From an uncultured Bacteroidales bacterium (GTDB lineage Bacteria; Bacteroidota; Bacteroidia; Bacteroidales; P3), in assembly GCA_947179195.1 (NCBI GenBank), contig CAMXAS010000045.1, positions 1 to 8,752 of the forward strand: 8,752 nt of DNA, read 5' to 3'. How positions within the stretch are numbered: the stretch's first letter is position 1; each line of letters starts with the position of its first letter. The translations under genes were made by a program, and so were the position numbers. Shown here piece after piece: positions 1 to 5,984 of this stretch. The notes under the pieces are model-generated. The model searched no databases. It saw only the letters and a list, made by a program, of their open reading frames with translations, and was not told the DNA's origin.

Positions 1-177
1 CTCGCCCGACTCATCCTCAATCACATAATAGATGCCGACGATTCTATCGGCTTCGGCCACTTCTTCGGACGACTGCCCAGCTACGACCGGAGCCGCCGTT
101 TCGCCGGCCGACAAAGCGGTGATGGAAAGCGCCATCCCCGCGGCGCATCCCAAAAGTATCTTACACAACCGTTTCAT
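1..177 (-). CDS. N-terminal part of an exported protein, possibly DUF2147 (partial)
   Basis: The first 59 codons of a minus-strand gene are present, starting at the ATG at 177-175; the rest lies beyond the left edge. Residues 1-24 look like a Sec signal peptide: MKRLCK, then a hydrophobic stretch, with a plausible cleavage site after the ALSA near residue 24. Cys11 follows LLG, but the hydrophobic segment before it is too short for a convincing lipobox. An Ala/Glu-rich linker leads into residues 45-59, DRIVGIYYVIEDESG. That resembles the opening of small secreted DUF2147 proteins, which begin with an I-x-G-x-[WY] strand; this match is from memory of the family, over very few residues. The gene starts 18 bp after the stop of the membrane protein at 196-621, so the two are probably co-transcribed. 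The gene is certain; the family assignment is tentative. Confidence 0.6.
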   Translation of the reverse strand, partial: MKRLCKILLGCAAGMALSITALSAGETAAPVVAGQSSEEVAEADRIVGIYYVIEDESGE

Positions 178-195
178 AATAAAAGCGATATAAGA

Positions 196-621
196 TTATT
201 TCACGAACCAATAGCCCATCAGCGGCGCGATGAAAATGATGACGTAAATCATCGAAATCCACGGCTGATAACGGACATAAAACTCCTTGAAAGACAAAGT
301 CCACGGATGTTTGACCAACACCCAGGCGACGAGATCGAACACGATGCAGATGCCCGCCCACAGCAGACCGGTCCACAACGCGGCCTGCCACGTCGGGTCG
401 GGCAATCCCCGCATATACAGCCAACCTGCCACCGGATAGAGCAGCAGGTTGTAGAGCGGATGCCACGGCTTGGTTTTCTCATAGGCCTCGCCCATGCCGT
501 GTTCATCCATCGGCCGCATATGCAGCACGTAGATATTGAAGATGCAGTGCATACAGCCTATGAACGTTACAACGACATAGGCCGCCCAAAACCAAAGCAT
601 CGACAGACCGAAATTTTCCAT
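196..621 (-). CDS. Small integral membrane protein of unknown function
   Basis: The protein has 141 residues and about four predicted membrane segments, near residues 7-30, 57-71, 80-104 and 120-139. Between the first two is a polar loop rich in charged and His residues (MRPMDEHGMGEAYEKTKPWHP). Aromatic residues are abundant and conserved-looking, as in KHPWTLSFKEFYVRYQPW before the last helix. I do not recognise a named family or any catalytic motif. The start MENFGLSMLWFW gives a short cytoplasmic N-terminus before helix 1 and lies about 23 bp downstream of a good promoter. No Shine-Dalgarno is visible, as is usual in Bacteroidota. The downstream partner, 18 bp away, is an exported protein. 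The ORF is clearly real by hydropathy and composition; its function is unknown. Confidence 0.8.
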   Translation of the reverse strand: MENFGLSMLWFWAAYVVVTFIGCMHCIFNIYVLHMRPMDEHGMGEAYEKTKPWHPLYNLLLYPVAGWLYMRGLPDPTWQAALWTGLLWAGICIVFDLVAWVLVKHPWTLSFKEFYVRYQPWISMIYVIIFIAPLMGYWFVK

Positions 622-643
622 GGCGATTCCGTTGTTAAGCCCT

Positions 644-675
644 CAAAGTTACGAAATCGCGGTCAAAGCGACAAA
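644..675 (-). promoter_or_regulatory. Bacteroidota-type promoter for the small membrane protein gene
   Basis: Read on the minus strand, TTTG (675-672) is followed by 20 nt and TAACTTTG (651-644), a full match to the -33/-7 consensus TTTG-N19-21-TAnnTTTG. Transcription would begin near 637-640, giving a leader of under 20 nt before the ATG at 621. It lies in the 82-bp gap after the M56 stop codon, so the 196-621 gene has its own promoter even though it follows the M56 gene in the same direction. Confidence 0.7.
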
Positions 676-703
676 CGCCGCCGGTGCCGATGCTTCCTAT
701 CCG

Positions 704-2290
704 TCAGTGCTTCGTTTTCCGACCGGTCGTAATGTGGAGCGTGTAACCTGAGTCGGACTTATCGATGTTGATATTGGCGATTTTATCAACTTCCAAGGAT
801 TCCAACCGTTTGATATCCGCTTTCTTGCCATCGACATAGATGTTGTAATCCATTTTACCGAACGCTTCATCGAAAGCAATCGCAAACGACTTGTCGAAAT
901 CGAAATCAAACTCGAATTCCTCGGCTTCCGCGGCATTGGAAGTCAGCGTTATCTGCTGTATCGGCTGTTCAACCGTCATGGTTTCAAACAGATTGTCAAC
1001 CCCTTCCTTGATGACGGAAACGAGATAATTGGAGATTTTGGACGGGGCCGACAGAATGGCGTTCAGCGTATCCTTGACAGCGGCGAACGAAACGGCGATG
1101 GCGGCGGTATCGTTGCCCTCCAGCGTCATAATGAGCATATCATCCTGGGACGTGCCGGCATCAGTCTTGACCTTGACGGATTTGACCGCCGACTTGGTGA
1201 TGGCCTTCGAAGCGCCGGAGGCAGGCACGACCATTATCTGTATCTGCTGCGTGTCGGCGTCGGACTTGACTTTGACGGACTTGGCAGCCGACTTCGTGAC
1301 GGCCACCGAAGCGGCCGGGGCGCGCACGACCTGCACCTGCATCTGCTGCGTGTCGCCCACCGCGACCAAGAGTTGTTTGGCGGCGACTGCTTCCGGCATA
1401 TCGATGACGATGGGCTGGAATTCGACGACGGTTTTGGCGTTGGCCGCCAAGGCCAGGCCGATGAACGGCACCAAATAAAGCGCTTTCCACGCGCTTTTAG
1501 GGGCGGATTTTGAAGATAACATCATGGCAATTCGGTTTTTGAGTGTTTGTTGATTGAAGCGGTCGGTGAGCGCGAAAACGCTACCGCCCACCATTTTATT
1601 GAGCAACAGGTATTGGTACTGCCGCGCGTCGATGCCCGAACGGAGCACGGCGGCATCGGCCTCGTACTCGTGCAACGCGCGCAAGTCCCGGCGCAAGAGC
1701 CACACCGCGGGATTGAACCATTGCAGGGCCAGCAAGCCGTCGATGAACAGCAAATCCCACGAATGCCGCTTACGGATATGCGCCCGCTCGTGCAGCAGGA
1801 TGGTGCGCACCGCCCCGTTGTCCGACGCATAGTCGGCCTCCGACAGCACGATATAGCGCATCCAGCTAAAGGGCGCGACCGGACGTTGGGTCACGACCAG
1901 CACCGCGCCGTCGTCCTGCGGCAAGCGGCGGCCGCGCCGGATCAAGCGCCACACGCTGAAAACGGAGACGCACGTATGCCCGGCTTTGACGAGCAGGCCG
2001 AGCGCATAGACCACGAGCAGGACAAGCGGCCACAGCGGCGGCGCGGCCGCCTCCGCCACGGTGTCGGCCACCGGCGTCTGCAACGACGTCCGCAGGGCCG
2101 ACGGCAACAGGACGTATTTATGGAACGTGAGGGTGCAGAGCGGCAAAACCAGCGCCAAAACGCCGATGCCGAGCAAAATGGCGCGGTTAAGCCCGTAAAA
2201 CGTTTCCTTATGCAACAGCAGCCGGTAAAACAGATAGAAAACGCCGAGCACGGCGGACGATTTCAAGAGGTATATCCCAAATGCCACCAT
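704..2290 (-). CDS. M56-family (BlaR1/MecR1-like) membrane metalloprotease with repeat-containing C-terminal domain
   Basis: A 528-residue membrane zinc protease of the M56 family, which senses an envelope signal and inactivates a partner BlaI-type repressor. Membrane segments lie near residues 4-22, 36-52, 86-104 and 266-284. The cytoplasmic domain carries the zinc motif HERAH (167-171), with the downstream ligand Glu in HEYEAD (207-212). Instead of the beta-lactam-binding domain of staphylococcal BlaR1, residues 285-528 form a different periplasmic region. It contains two 33-residue tandem repeats (313-345 and 346-378), an acidic/aromatic tract FEFDFDFD (459-466), and a terminal stretch with YVDGKK and a final ITTGRK. 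The terminal stretch resembles the TonB-plug-like ends of many Bacteroidota M56 proteins. The gene starts 3 bp after the BlaI-type gene, so the two form a signalling pair. No beta-lactamase gene is present here, so the controlled genes are unknown. Confidence 0.9.
   Translation of the reverse strand: MVAFGIYLLKSSAVLGVFYLFYRLLLHKETFYGLNRAILLGIGVLALVLPLCTLTFHKYVLLPSALRTSLQTPVADTVAEAAAPPLWPLVLLVVYALGLLVKAGHTCVSVFSVWRLIRRGRRLPQDDGAVLVVTQRPVAPFSWMRYIVLSEADYASDNGAVRTILLHERAHIRKRHSWDLLFIDGLLALQWFNPAVWLLRRDLRALHEYEADAAVLRSGIDARQYQYLLLNKMVGGSVFALTDRFNQQTLKNRIAMMLSSKSAPKSAWKALYLVPFIGLALAANAKTVVEFQPIVIDMPEAVAAKQLLVAVGDTQQMQVQVVRAPAASVAVTKSAAKSVKVKSDADTQQIQIMVVPASGASKAITKSAVKSVKVKTDAGTSQDDMLIMTLEGNDTAAIAVSFAAVKDTLNAILSAPSKISNYLVSVIKEGVDNLFETMTVEQPIQQITLTSNAAEAEEFEFDFDFDKSFAIAFDEAFGKMDYNIYVDGKKADIKRLESLEVDKIANINIDKSDSGYTLHITTGRKTKH
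1157..1354 (-). repeat. 99-bp in-frame tandem duplication inside the M56 gene
   Basis: Two adjacent 99-bp units, 1256-1354 and 1157-1255, encode residues 313-345 and 346-378. Both begin DTQQ and contain [AV]xTKSAxKSVKVKxDA. A hand count gives 78 of 99 identical bases with no gaps. Because 99 is a multiple of three, the duplication keeps the frame. Residues after 378 (GTSQ, then a hydrophobic strand) may be the worn start of a third unit. Confidence 0.9.
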
Positions 2291-2293
2291 AGT

Positions 2294-2659
2294 CTAAGCG
2301 TTTTGGCCGGCTTCGATCCGGGCGATGATTTCCTTGAGTTCTTCCACCGTGATTTTCTCCTCGCTGACCAAGGCCGAAACGGCGTTGACGTAGGAGTTGT
2401 CGAAGCAGGCGGACACCAGGCGGCTGAGCGCGCCGCGGTGGTAGGCCTCGCGCGTGACGAGCGGATAATATTGGTAGGTGGAACCGTAGGCCTTGTGTCC
2501 GACAAAACCGTTGGCCTCCAAAATGCGCGTCATCGTGGAAAGCGTATTGACATGGGGTTTCGGGTCGGCGTATTTTTCCTGCAGTTCCTTGATGAACATC
2601 GGACCATGCGTCCAGAACAGGTCCATGATTTCGTTTTCCTTTTTCGTCAGCCGTTTCAT
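2294..2659 (-). CDS. BlaI/MecI/CopY-family transcriptional repressor
   Basis: The protein has 121 residues, the usual length of a Penicillinase_R (BlaI/MecI) regulator. Residues 1-65 form the winged helix: LTKKENEIMDLFW in helix 1, a recognition helix around NTLSTMTRILEANGFV (38-53), and a wing ending in TYQYYPLV (61-68). Residues 69-121 are the helical dimerisation arm, with the family-typical FDNSYVNAVSALVSEEKIT and EELKEII stretches. In the characterised systems the repressor binds as a dimer over its own promoter and is cleaved in this arm after the M56 sensor is activated. Here the M56 gene begins 3 bp downstream, and a dyad overlaps the promoter, so the operon is probably self-repressed. 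The start at 2659 matches the family N-terminus and has no Shine-Dalgarno. The cognate signal is not visible. Confidence 0.93.
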   Translation of the reverse strand: MKRLTKKENEIMDLFWTHGPMFIKELQEKYADPKPHVNTLSTMTRILEANGFVGHKAYGSTYQYYPLVTREAYHRGALSRLVSACFDNSYVNAVSALVSEEKITVEELKEIIARIEAGQNA

Positions 2660-2681
2660 AGCGTTTCGGGTTTTGATGCGG

Positions 2682-2712
2682 CAAAATTAAACTAAATAAT
2701 TTTCACGGCCAA
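2682..2712 (-). promoter_or_regulatory. Promoter of the BlaI/M56 operon
   Basis: On the minus strand, TTGG begins at 2712 (TTG at 2712-2710). It is followed by 20 nt and then TAATTTTG (2689-2682), a complete TAnnTTTG -7 box. Predicted transcription starts near 2675-2678, leaving a leader of only about 16-19 nt before the ATG at 2659. Confidence 0.7.
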
Positions 2713-2727
2713 CTAAAATTTTTAGTT
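2690..2727. promoter_or_regulatory. Probable BlaI-type operator: 17-bp perfect dyad plus a half-site over the operon promoter
   Basis: AACTAAAA-T-TTTTAGTT at 2711-2727 is a perfect inverted repeat. It overlaps the TTG of the -33 box. A further half-site, AACTAAA (2690-2696), starts exactly 21 bp from the first, about two helical turns, and directly abuts the -7 box. A repressor dimer here would block RNA polymerase. Known BlaI/MecI operators are short dyads over their own promoters; assigning this one to the neighbouring repressor is inference from position and symmetry. Confidence 0.65.
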
Positions 2728-2794
2728 CAAGCAAAGTTTTAACATTTTTTAACATAAGGACAACGTCTGACCCGACGTCTGTACGAGGGACAAG

Positions 2795-2810
2795 GCCCGC
2801 TCCGGCGGGC
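2795..2810. other. GC-rich hairpin in the divergent intergenic region
   Basis: GCCCGC (2795-2800), loop TCCG, GCGGGC (2805-2810) forms a strong short stem in the 290-bp region between the divergent BlaI and DUF3127 genes. It has no T-tract on either side and lies upstream of both predicted transcription starts, so it is probably not a terminator. Nearby is a direct repeat ACGTCTG at 2763-2769 and 2775-2781, period 12. The rest of 2730-2840 shows nothing else I can name. Confidence 0.4.
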
Positions 2811-2842
2811 GGCGGGCTGTTGAAAACGCACGGCAGGCGGCC

Positions 2843-2874
2843 TTTGTTATTCCGTTCGGTTTGCACTATCTTTG
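2843..2874 (+). promoter_or_regulatory. Bacteroidota-type promoter for the DUF3127 gene
   Basis: TTTG (2843-2846), a 20-nt spacer, then TATCTTTG (2867-2874), a perfect match to the -33/-7 consensus. Transcription would start around 2878-2882, giving a leader of about 70 nt. That leader contains a 6-bp hairpin, GATAGG-CCAC-CCTATC (2889-2904). Confidence 0.75.
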
Positions 2875-2949
2875 CAATATCTTGTCGGGATAGGCCACCC
2901 TATCTTCATGGCAGGAACGATAACCGGAAATTATTAAGTGCTAAATATT

Positions 2950-3357
2950 ATGGATTTCAACGCAAAACTCGTCAAAATCGAAGAACCCATCACGGGCGAA
3001 GGCAAAAACGGACCTTGGAAAAAGCAAAGCTATATCTTTGAAACGGAAAGCCAGTATCCGCGTCAGATCTGCGTCATGGTATGGGGCGACAAAGCCATCA
3101 GCAACCCCGCGATCATGCAAATCGGCAACCGGCTCAACGTGAGCTTCGAACTGGAAAGCCGCGAATTCAACGGCCGCTGGTACACCGACGTAAGAGCCTG
3201 GCGTATCCAGGAAGCGACGATGGGCGGTGCCCCGATGGGCATGCCGGCCGCCGCGCCTGCCGCTCAGCCCGCTCCCGCCGCCAGCAACATCGCGGCCCCC
3301 AACTTCCCGGCGCCCGAAACCCCGGCCGGCGACAGCAACGACGACCTGCCGTTCTAA
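2950..3357 (+). CDS. DUF3127 family protein with SSB-like acidic C-terminal tip
   Basis: The protein has 135 residues. Residues 1-90 match the DUF3127 pattern as I know it: a start like MDFNAKLVKIEEP, then PWKKQSYIFET (22-32), QYPRQICVMVWGDK (35-48), LESREFNGRWYTDVRAW (68-84). This looks like a compact beta-barrel (OB-like) domain. Residues 91-128 are a disordered Ala/Pro/Met linker, and the protein ends SNDDLPF (129-135). That layout, an OB-like domain, a flexible linker and a DDLPF tip, copies single-stranded DNA-binding protein, whose tip docks repair and replication enzymes. DNA binding is therefore an inference, not shown. I chose the ATG at 2950 because it matches the family N-terminus; an in-frame GTG at 2938 would add MLNI. 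It is a single-gene unit with its own promoter and terminator. Confidence 0.85.
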   Translation: MDFNAKLVKIEEPITGEGKNGPWKKQSYIFETESQYPRQICVMVWGDKAISNPAIMQIGNRLNVSFELESREFNGRWYTDVRAWRIQEATMGGAPMGMPAAAPAAQPAPAASNIAAPNFPAPETPAGDSNDDLPF

Positions 3358-3376
3358 GTTGTCCGACCCTTACGAT

Positions 3377-3416
3377 AAAAGCCGACACCCTTACGGATGC
3401 CGGCTTTTGTTTTTTA
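3377..3416 (+). terminator. Rho-independent terminator after DUF3127, probably bidirectional
   Basis: AAAAGCCG (3377-3384) pairs with CGGCTTTT (3401-3408) around a 16-nt loop, followed by GTTTTTTA. It sits 20 bp after the DUF3127 stop. Read from the other strand it also gives a stem followed by a short T-run, so it may end the convergent ktrA transcript as well. Confidence 0.75.
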
Positions 3417-3449
3417 CCGTGCGGCCTTACACGCGGCGGCCGTTCCCGC

Positions 3450-4136
3450 CTACAGCGTGCCGAAGGCCTTGAGGTTTTCGTCGGAGCCGAACACGACGAG
3501 CTGGTCGTGCGCCTGCAGTTCTATCGGCTCCTGCCCCCACGGCAGCACTTCGTACACGACGTTCATGCGCCCCAGCAGGTTGCGCCGCTTGACCGGCCGC
3601 CGCACGCAGAGCAGGTTCATCTTGAACGTGGCCTCGAAGCCCGCGCGCTGTATCTTCTCGCCCACCATGCTTTCCGGCACCGTCAACGTGGATACCGCAT
3701 AGCGCGCGTCGATGGCGTAACGGTCTTCGAACAAATCGCGGGTCATAAGCTGCAACGCGTACTGCCGCGCGAAATCCTCCTCGGGCGTAATGATGCGCTC
3801 CACGCCGATGGACCGCAACACCGTGGCGTGGATGGGCGAAATGGCCCGGACGACGATGCGCGTGACGCCCAAGCTCTTGAGCAGGGCCACGGTCTGGACC
3901 GACGTGCCGAAATCCTTGCTGAACGTGACGAAAACGCCGTCGAACTTCTCCAGCGACAGCGTCTGCAAGGCCTCGGTATCGGTCGTATCCATGCAGACGA
4001 CAGAGGTGACGCGGTCTTTGACGGCGTCCATCCGCGCCATAGAGGCGTCTATCGCCAACACTTCATGCCCTAAATAGGCCAAATTCTCCGCTAAGGAAGC
4101 GCCTAAGTTGCCTAAGCCGATAATCGCGAACTTCAT
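3450..4136 (-). CDS. ktrA: KtrA/TrkA-type RCK regulatory subunit of potassium uptake
   Basis: The protein has 228 residues, the normal length for a single-RCK KtrA-like subunit. Residues 1-140 form the RCK_N Rossmann domain: the nucleotide-binding loop GLGNLG (7-12) follows strand KFAII, and Asp30 in VLAIDAS sits at the end of strand 2, where it would bind the ribose. VVRAISP (95-101) and GVERIITPEEDFA (111-123) are typical later elements. Residues about 145-226 form an RCK_C domain ending in HDQLVVFGSDENLKAF. In this family a ring of RCK subunits sits under the membrane and gates the KtrB channel in response to adenine nucleotides. The gene starts 12 bp after the KtrB-type stop codon, so the two are translated from one message. 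A TrkA name would be equally acceptable. Confidence 0.93.
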   Translation of the reverse strand: MKFAIIGLGNLGASLAENLAYLGHEVLAIDASMARMDAVKDRVTSVVCMDTTDTEALQTLSLEKFDGVFVTFSKDFGTSVQTVALLKSLGVTRIVVRAISPIHATVLRSIGVERIITPEEDFARQYALQLMTRDLFEDRYAIDARYAVSTLTVPESMVGEKIQRAGFEATFKMNLLCVRRPVKRRNLLGRMNVVYEVLPWGQEPIELQAHDQLVVFGSDENLKAFGTL

Positions 4137-4148
4137 AGTTTCGGGTCT

Positions 4149-5984
4149 TTAATTTAATAAAACGGTATCGTAAGGATAAGCGTAACGTTTGGGTTCCACA
4201 TCGCGCGTGATGCCGCTGAAGAACGTCAGCACGCCGATACGGCCTATGAACATCGACAGAATCAGGCAGCATTTGCCCGCCGTGCTGAACGCGCCCGTGA
4301 TGCCCATGCTCGAACCCACGGTGGCCGTGGCCGAAATGGTTTCGAACAGCAGGTCTTTGAGGCTCATGTCGGGTTCGATGAAGCACAGCACGAGCGTTGC
4401 GACGAACACGTAGCCGGTAAACAGCGCGATAATCGAAAAGGCCTGCCGTATCGTACTGCGTTCCAAACGGCGGCCACGCACCTCCACCTCGTCGCGCCCC
4501 TGTATGATATGGTAGGCCGTGAGGGCGGCCACGGCCACCGTCGTGGTCTTGATACCGCCCGCCGTGGACATGGGCGAGGCGCCGATGGCCATGACCATCA
4601 TCGTGAACAGCAGGGCCGGCGACGAGAGCAACGACACGCCATAGGTGGCGAACCCGGCCGTGCGCAAGGCCGTCGCATAGAAGAACGACTCGCTCCACTG
4701 CGCCCAAACCGGCAATTCGGCCAGCGTATTGTGCCGCTCCGAGAAATAGAACAGCAGCGTGCCACCCACGACCAAGACGGCCGTGGTGGTAAGGACGAGC
4801 GTGGTATGCAACTGGATGATATGGGGCTTGTGATGGTATATCTGTTGCCGTCCGAACAGCCACCTCAACACGTTGCCCAACACGTGGCGCAACAGCCGCA
4901 GATAGTTGAGGATGATGGGGAAGCCGATGCCGCCGACGAGAATCAGGCAGGCTATCCAAAAGTGCAGGCGGTGGTTGTCCAGCAGCGCGCCGCCCAAACT
5001 GTCGGACAAGGGCGAGATGCCGGCATTGCAATAGGCCGACACGGCATGAAAGACGGCCATGAAGATTTCCTCCTTCATGCCGGACATCGTGCCGGCGATG
5101 CTTTGGTATATCAGGTAGGCGCCGATGGCCTCCAACATGAACGATATCGCCATGATGAGCGCGAGCGCGCGGAACAGGTTGCCGAGGTTTTTCTCGTTGA
5201 GCATATCTTTCAGCACCAACTGCCCGCCCACCGACGCGCTACCGATGAACGAAAGCGCGAAAAAGCTCGTGAACGTGATGACCCCGATGCCGCCCACCTG
5301 TATGAGCGTGAGGATGATGAGCTGCCCCTCCAACGTGAACGTCTGCCCCACGTCCACGACCGTCAGCCCCGTAACGCAGACCGACGAGGCGGCCATGAAC
5401 AGCGCATCGACGAACGAGATGCCGTCGTAGGTGACGCGCGGCACCAAGAGCAGGCCCGTGCCGATGAATATCAGGAACAGGAAGCTGAGGATGAACAGCA
5501 TCGTGGGCTTGATGCGGCGGCGCAGGAAGCCGAGGCTCATCTGGGAGAGGTGGATGAACGAGAGGACGGCCAAGAGCGCGTACAGGCAATAGGGATGTAA
5601 CAAGAAGCGGAGGGCTTTCGGTGCGGCACCGGCGGCATGGAACACCCACAGCACGAGGCCGTTCAACCCTAGCAGCAGGCAGTCCGCCACAAAGAGGCGC
5701 GTATGCCGCCACTGGCGGAATTGTACTATGCAACGCAACAGCATCCCGCTGAAGAACAGGCTGAACAAAACGGGCGGGATGCGGTCGAGCCGGTTGGCCG
5801 ACACCGACGTATCCATGAAGCCGAGTTGATAGACCAAATAACTGAGGCTGCCCAGACAGCCGAACAGCAACAGCATCCGGCTCAAAAAGCCGAGACGCGG
5901 CAGCCAGGGCGTACCATGCAACTTGACGAGGTAGCGCAGATGGCGGAAGAACCGCCGCAGGGGCGCGGGCCATCTCAACCTCAT
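4149..5984 (-). CDS. ktrB: TrkH/KtrB-family potassium-translocating membrane subunit with N-terminal extension
   Basis: The protein has 611 residues. Residues from about 161 on form the K+-channel core of four membrane-pore-membrane repeats, and each pore loop keeps its filter glycine: VCVTGLT (202-208), YCNAGI (318-323), RTAGF (441-445), ATVGSSMG (554-561). The intramembrane gate region reads IGASPMSTAGGIKTTT (467-482), and the last helix starts GRIGVLTFF (581-589). All are hallmarks of Trk/Ktr/HKT transporters. Residues 1-160 are extra compared with the roughly 450-residue KtrB of Firmicutes and appear to hold about four more helices (near 34-54, 70-88, 98-117, 131-149). The start overlaps the topB stop as ATGA, indicating translational coupling, and ktrA follows after 12 bp. 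The single-RCK partner suggests a Ktr-like system. Confidence 0.93.
   Translation of the reverse strand: MRLRWPAPLRRFFRHLRYLVKLHGTPWLPRLGFLSRMLLLFGCLGSLSYLVYQLGFMDTSVSANRLDRIPPVLFSLFFSGMLLRCIVQFRQWRHTRLFVADCLLLGLNGLVLWVFHAAGAAPKALRFLLHPYCLYALLAVLSFIHLSQMSLGFLRRRIKPTMLFILSFLFLIFIGTGLLLVPRVTYDGISFVDALFMAASSVCVTGLTVVDVGQTFTLEGQLIILTLIQVGGIGVITFTSFFALSFIGSASVGGQLVLKDMLNEKNLGNLFRALALIMAISFMLEAIGAYLIYQSIAGTMSGMKEEIFMAVFHAVSAYCNAGISPLSDSLGGALLDNHRLHFWIACLILVGGIGFPIILNYLRLLRHVLGNVLRWLFGRQQIYHHKPHIIQLHTTLVLTTTAVLVVGGTLLFYFSERHNTLAELPVWAQWSESFFYATALRTAGFATYGVSLLSSPALLFTMMVMAIGASPMSTAGGIKTTTVAVAALTAYHIIQGRDEVEVRGRRLERSTIRQAFSIIALFTGYVFVATLVLCFIEPDMSLKDLLFETISATATVGSSMGITGAFSTAGKCCLILSMFIGRIGVLTFFSGITRDVEPKRYAYPYDTVLLN

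Noticed and set aside
144..177. Lipoprotein signal (LLGC at residues 8-11) in the left-edge protein
   Set aside because: The hydrophobic segment before Cys11 is too short; the longer hydrophobic stretch continues to residue 24 and fits an ordinary Sec signal better.
704..2659. Beta-lactam resistance locus
   Set aside because: The BlaI/M56 pair suggests it by name, but the sensor lacks a penicillin-binding domain and no beta-lactamase or PBP gene is present in the window.
1547..2695. Long plus-strand open frame of 382 codons opposite the BlaI and M56 genes
   Set aside because: It is antisense to two genes with clear family motifs. Its product is rich in Gln, Arg and His with no recognisable domain, typical of a shadow frame in GC-rich DNA.
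2938..2949. In-frame GTG start for the DUF3127 gene
   Set aside because: It adds only MLNI, lacks a ribosome-binding site, and the ATG at 2950 matches the usual family N-terminus. It cannot be wholly excluded, because it lies downstream of the predicted transcription start.
3081..4073. Plus-strand open frame of 330 codons spanning DUF3127, the terminator and ktrA
   Set aside because: It runs through a terminator, overlaps DUF3127 out of frame and ktrA in antisense, and its product has an Arg/His-rich shadow composition.
4509..5600. Plus-strand open frame of 363 codons opposite ktrB
   Set aside because: The whole frame is antisense to the channel core; its product is Arg/Glu/His-rich with no fold-like pattern.
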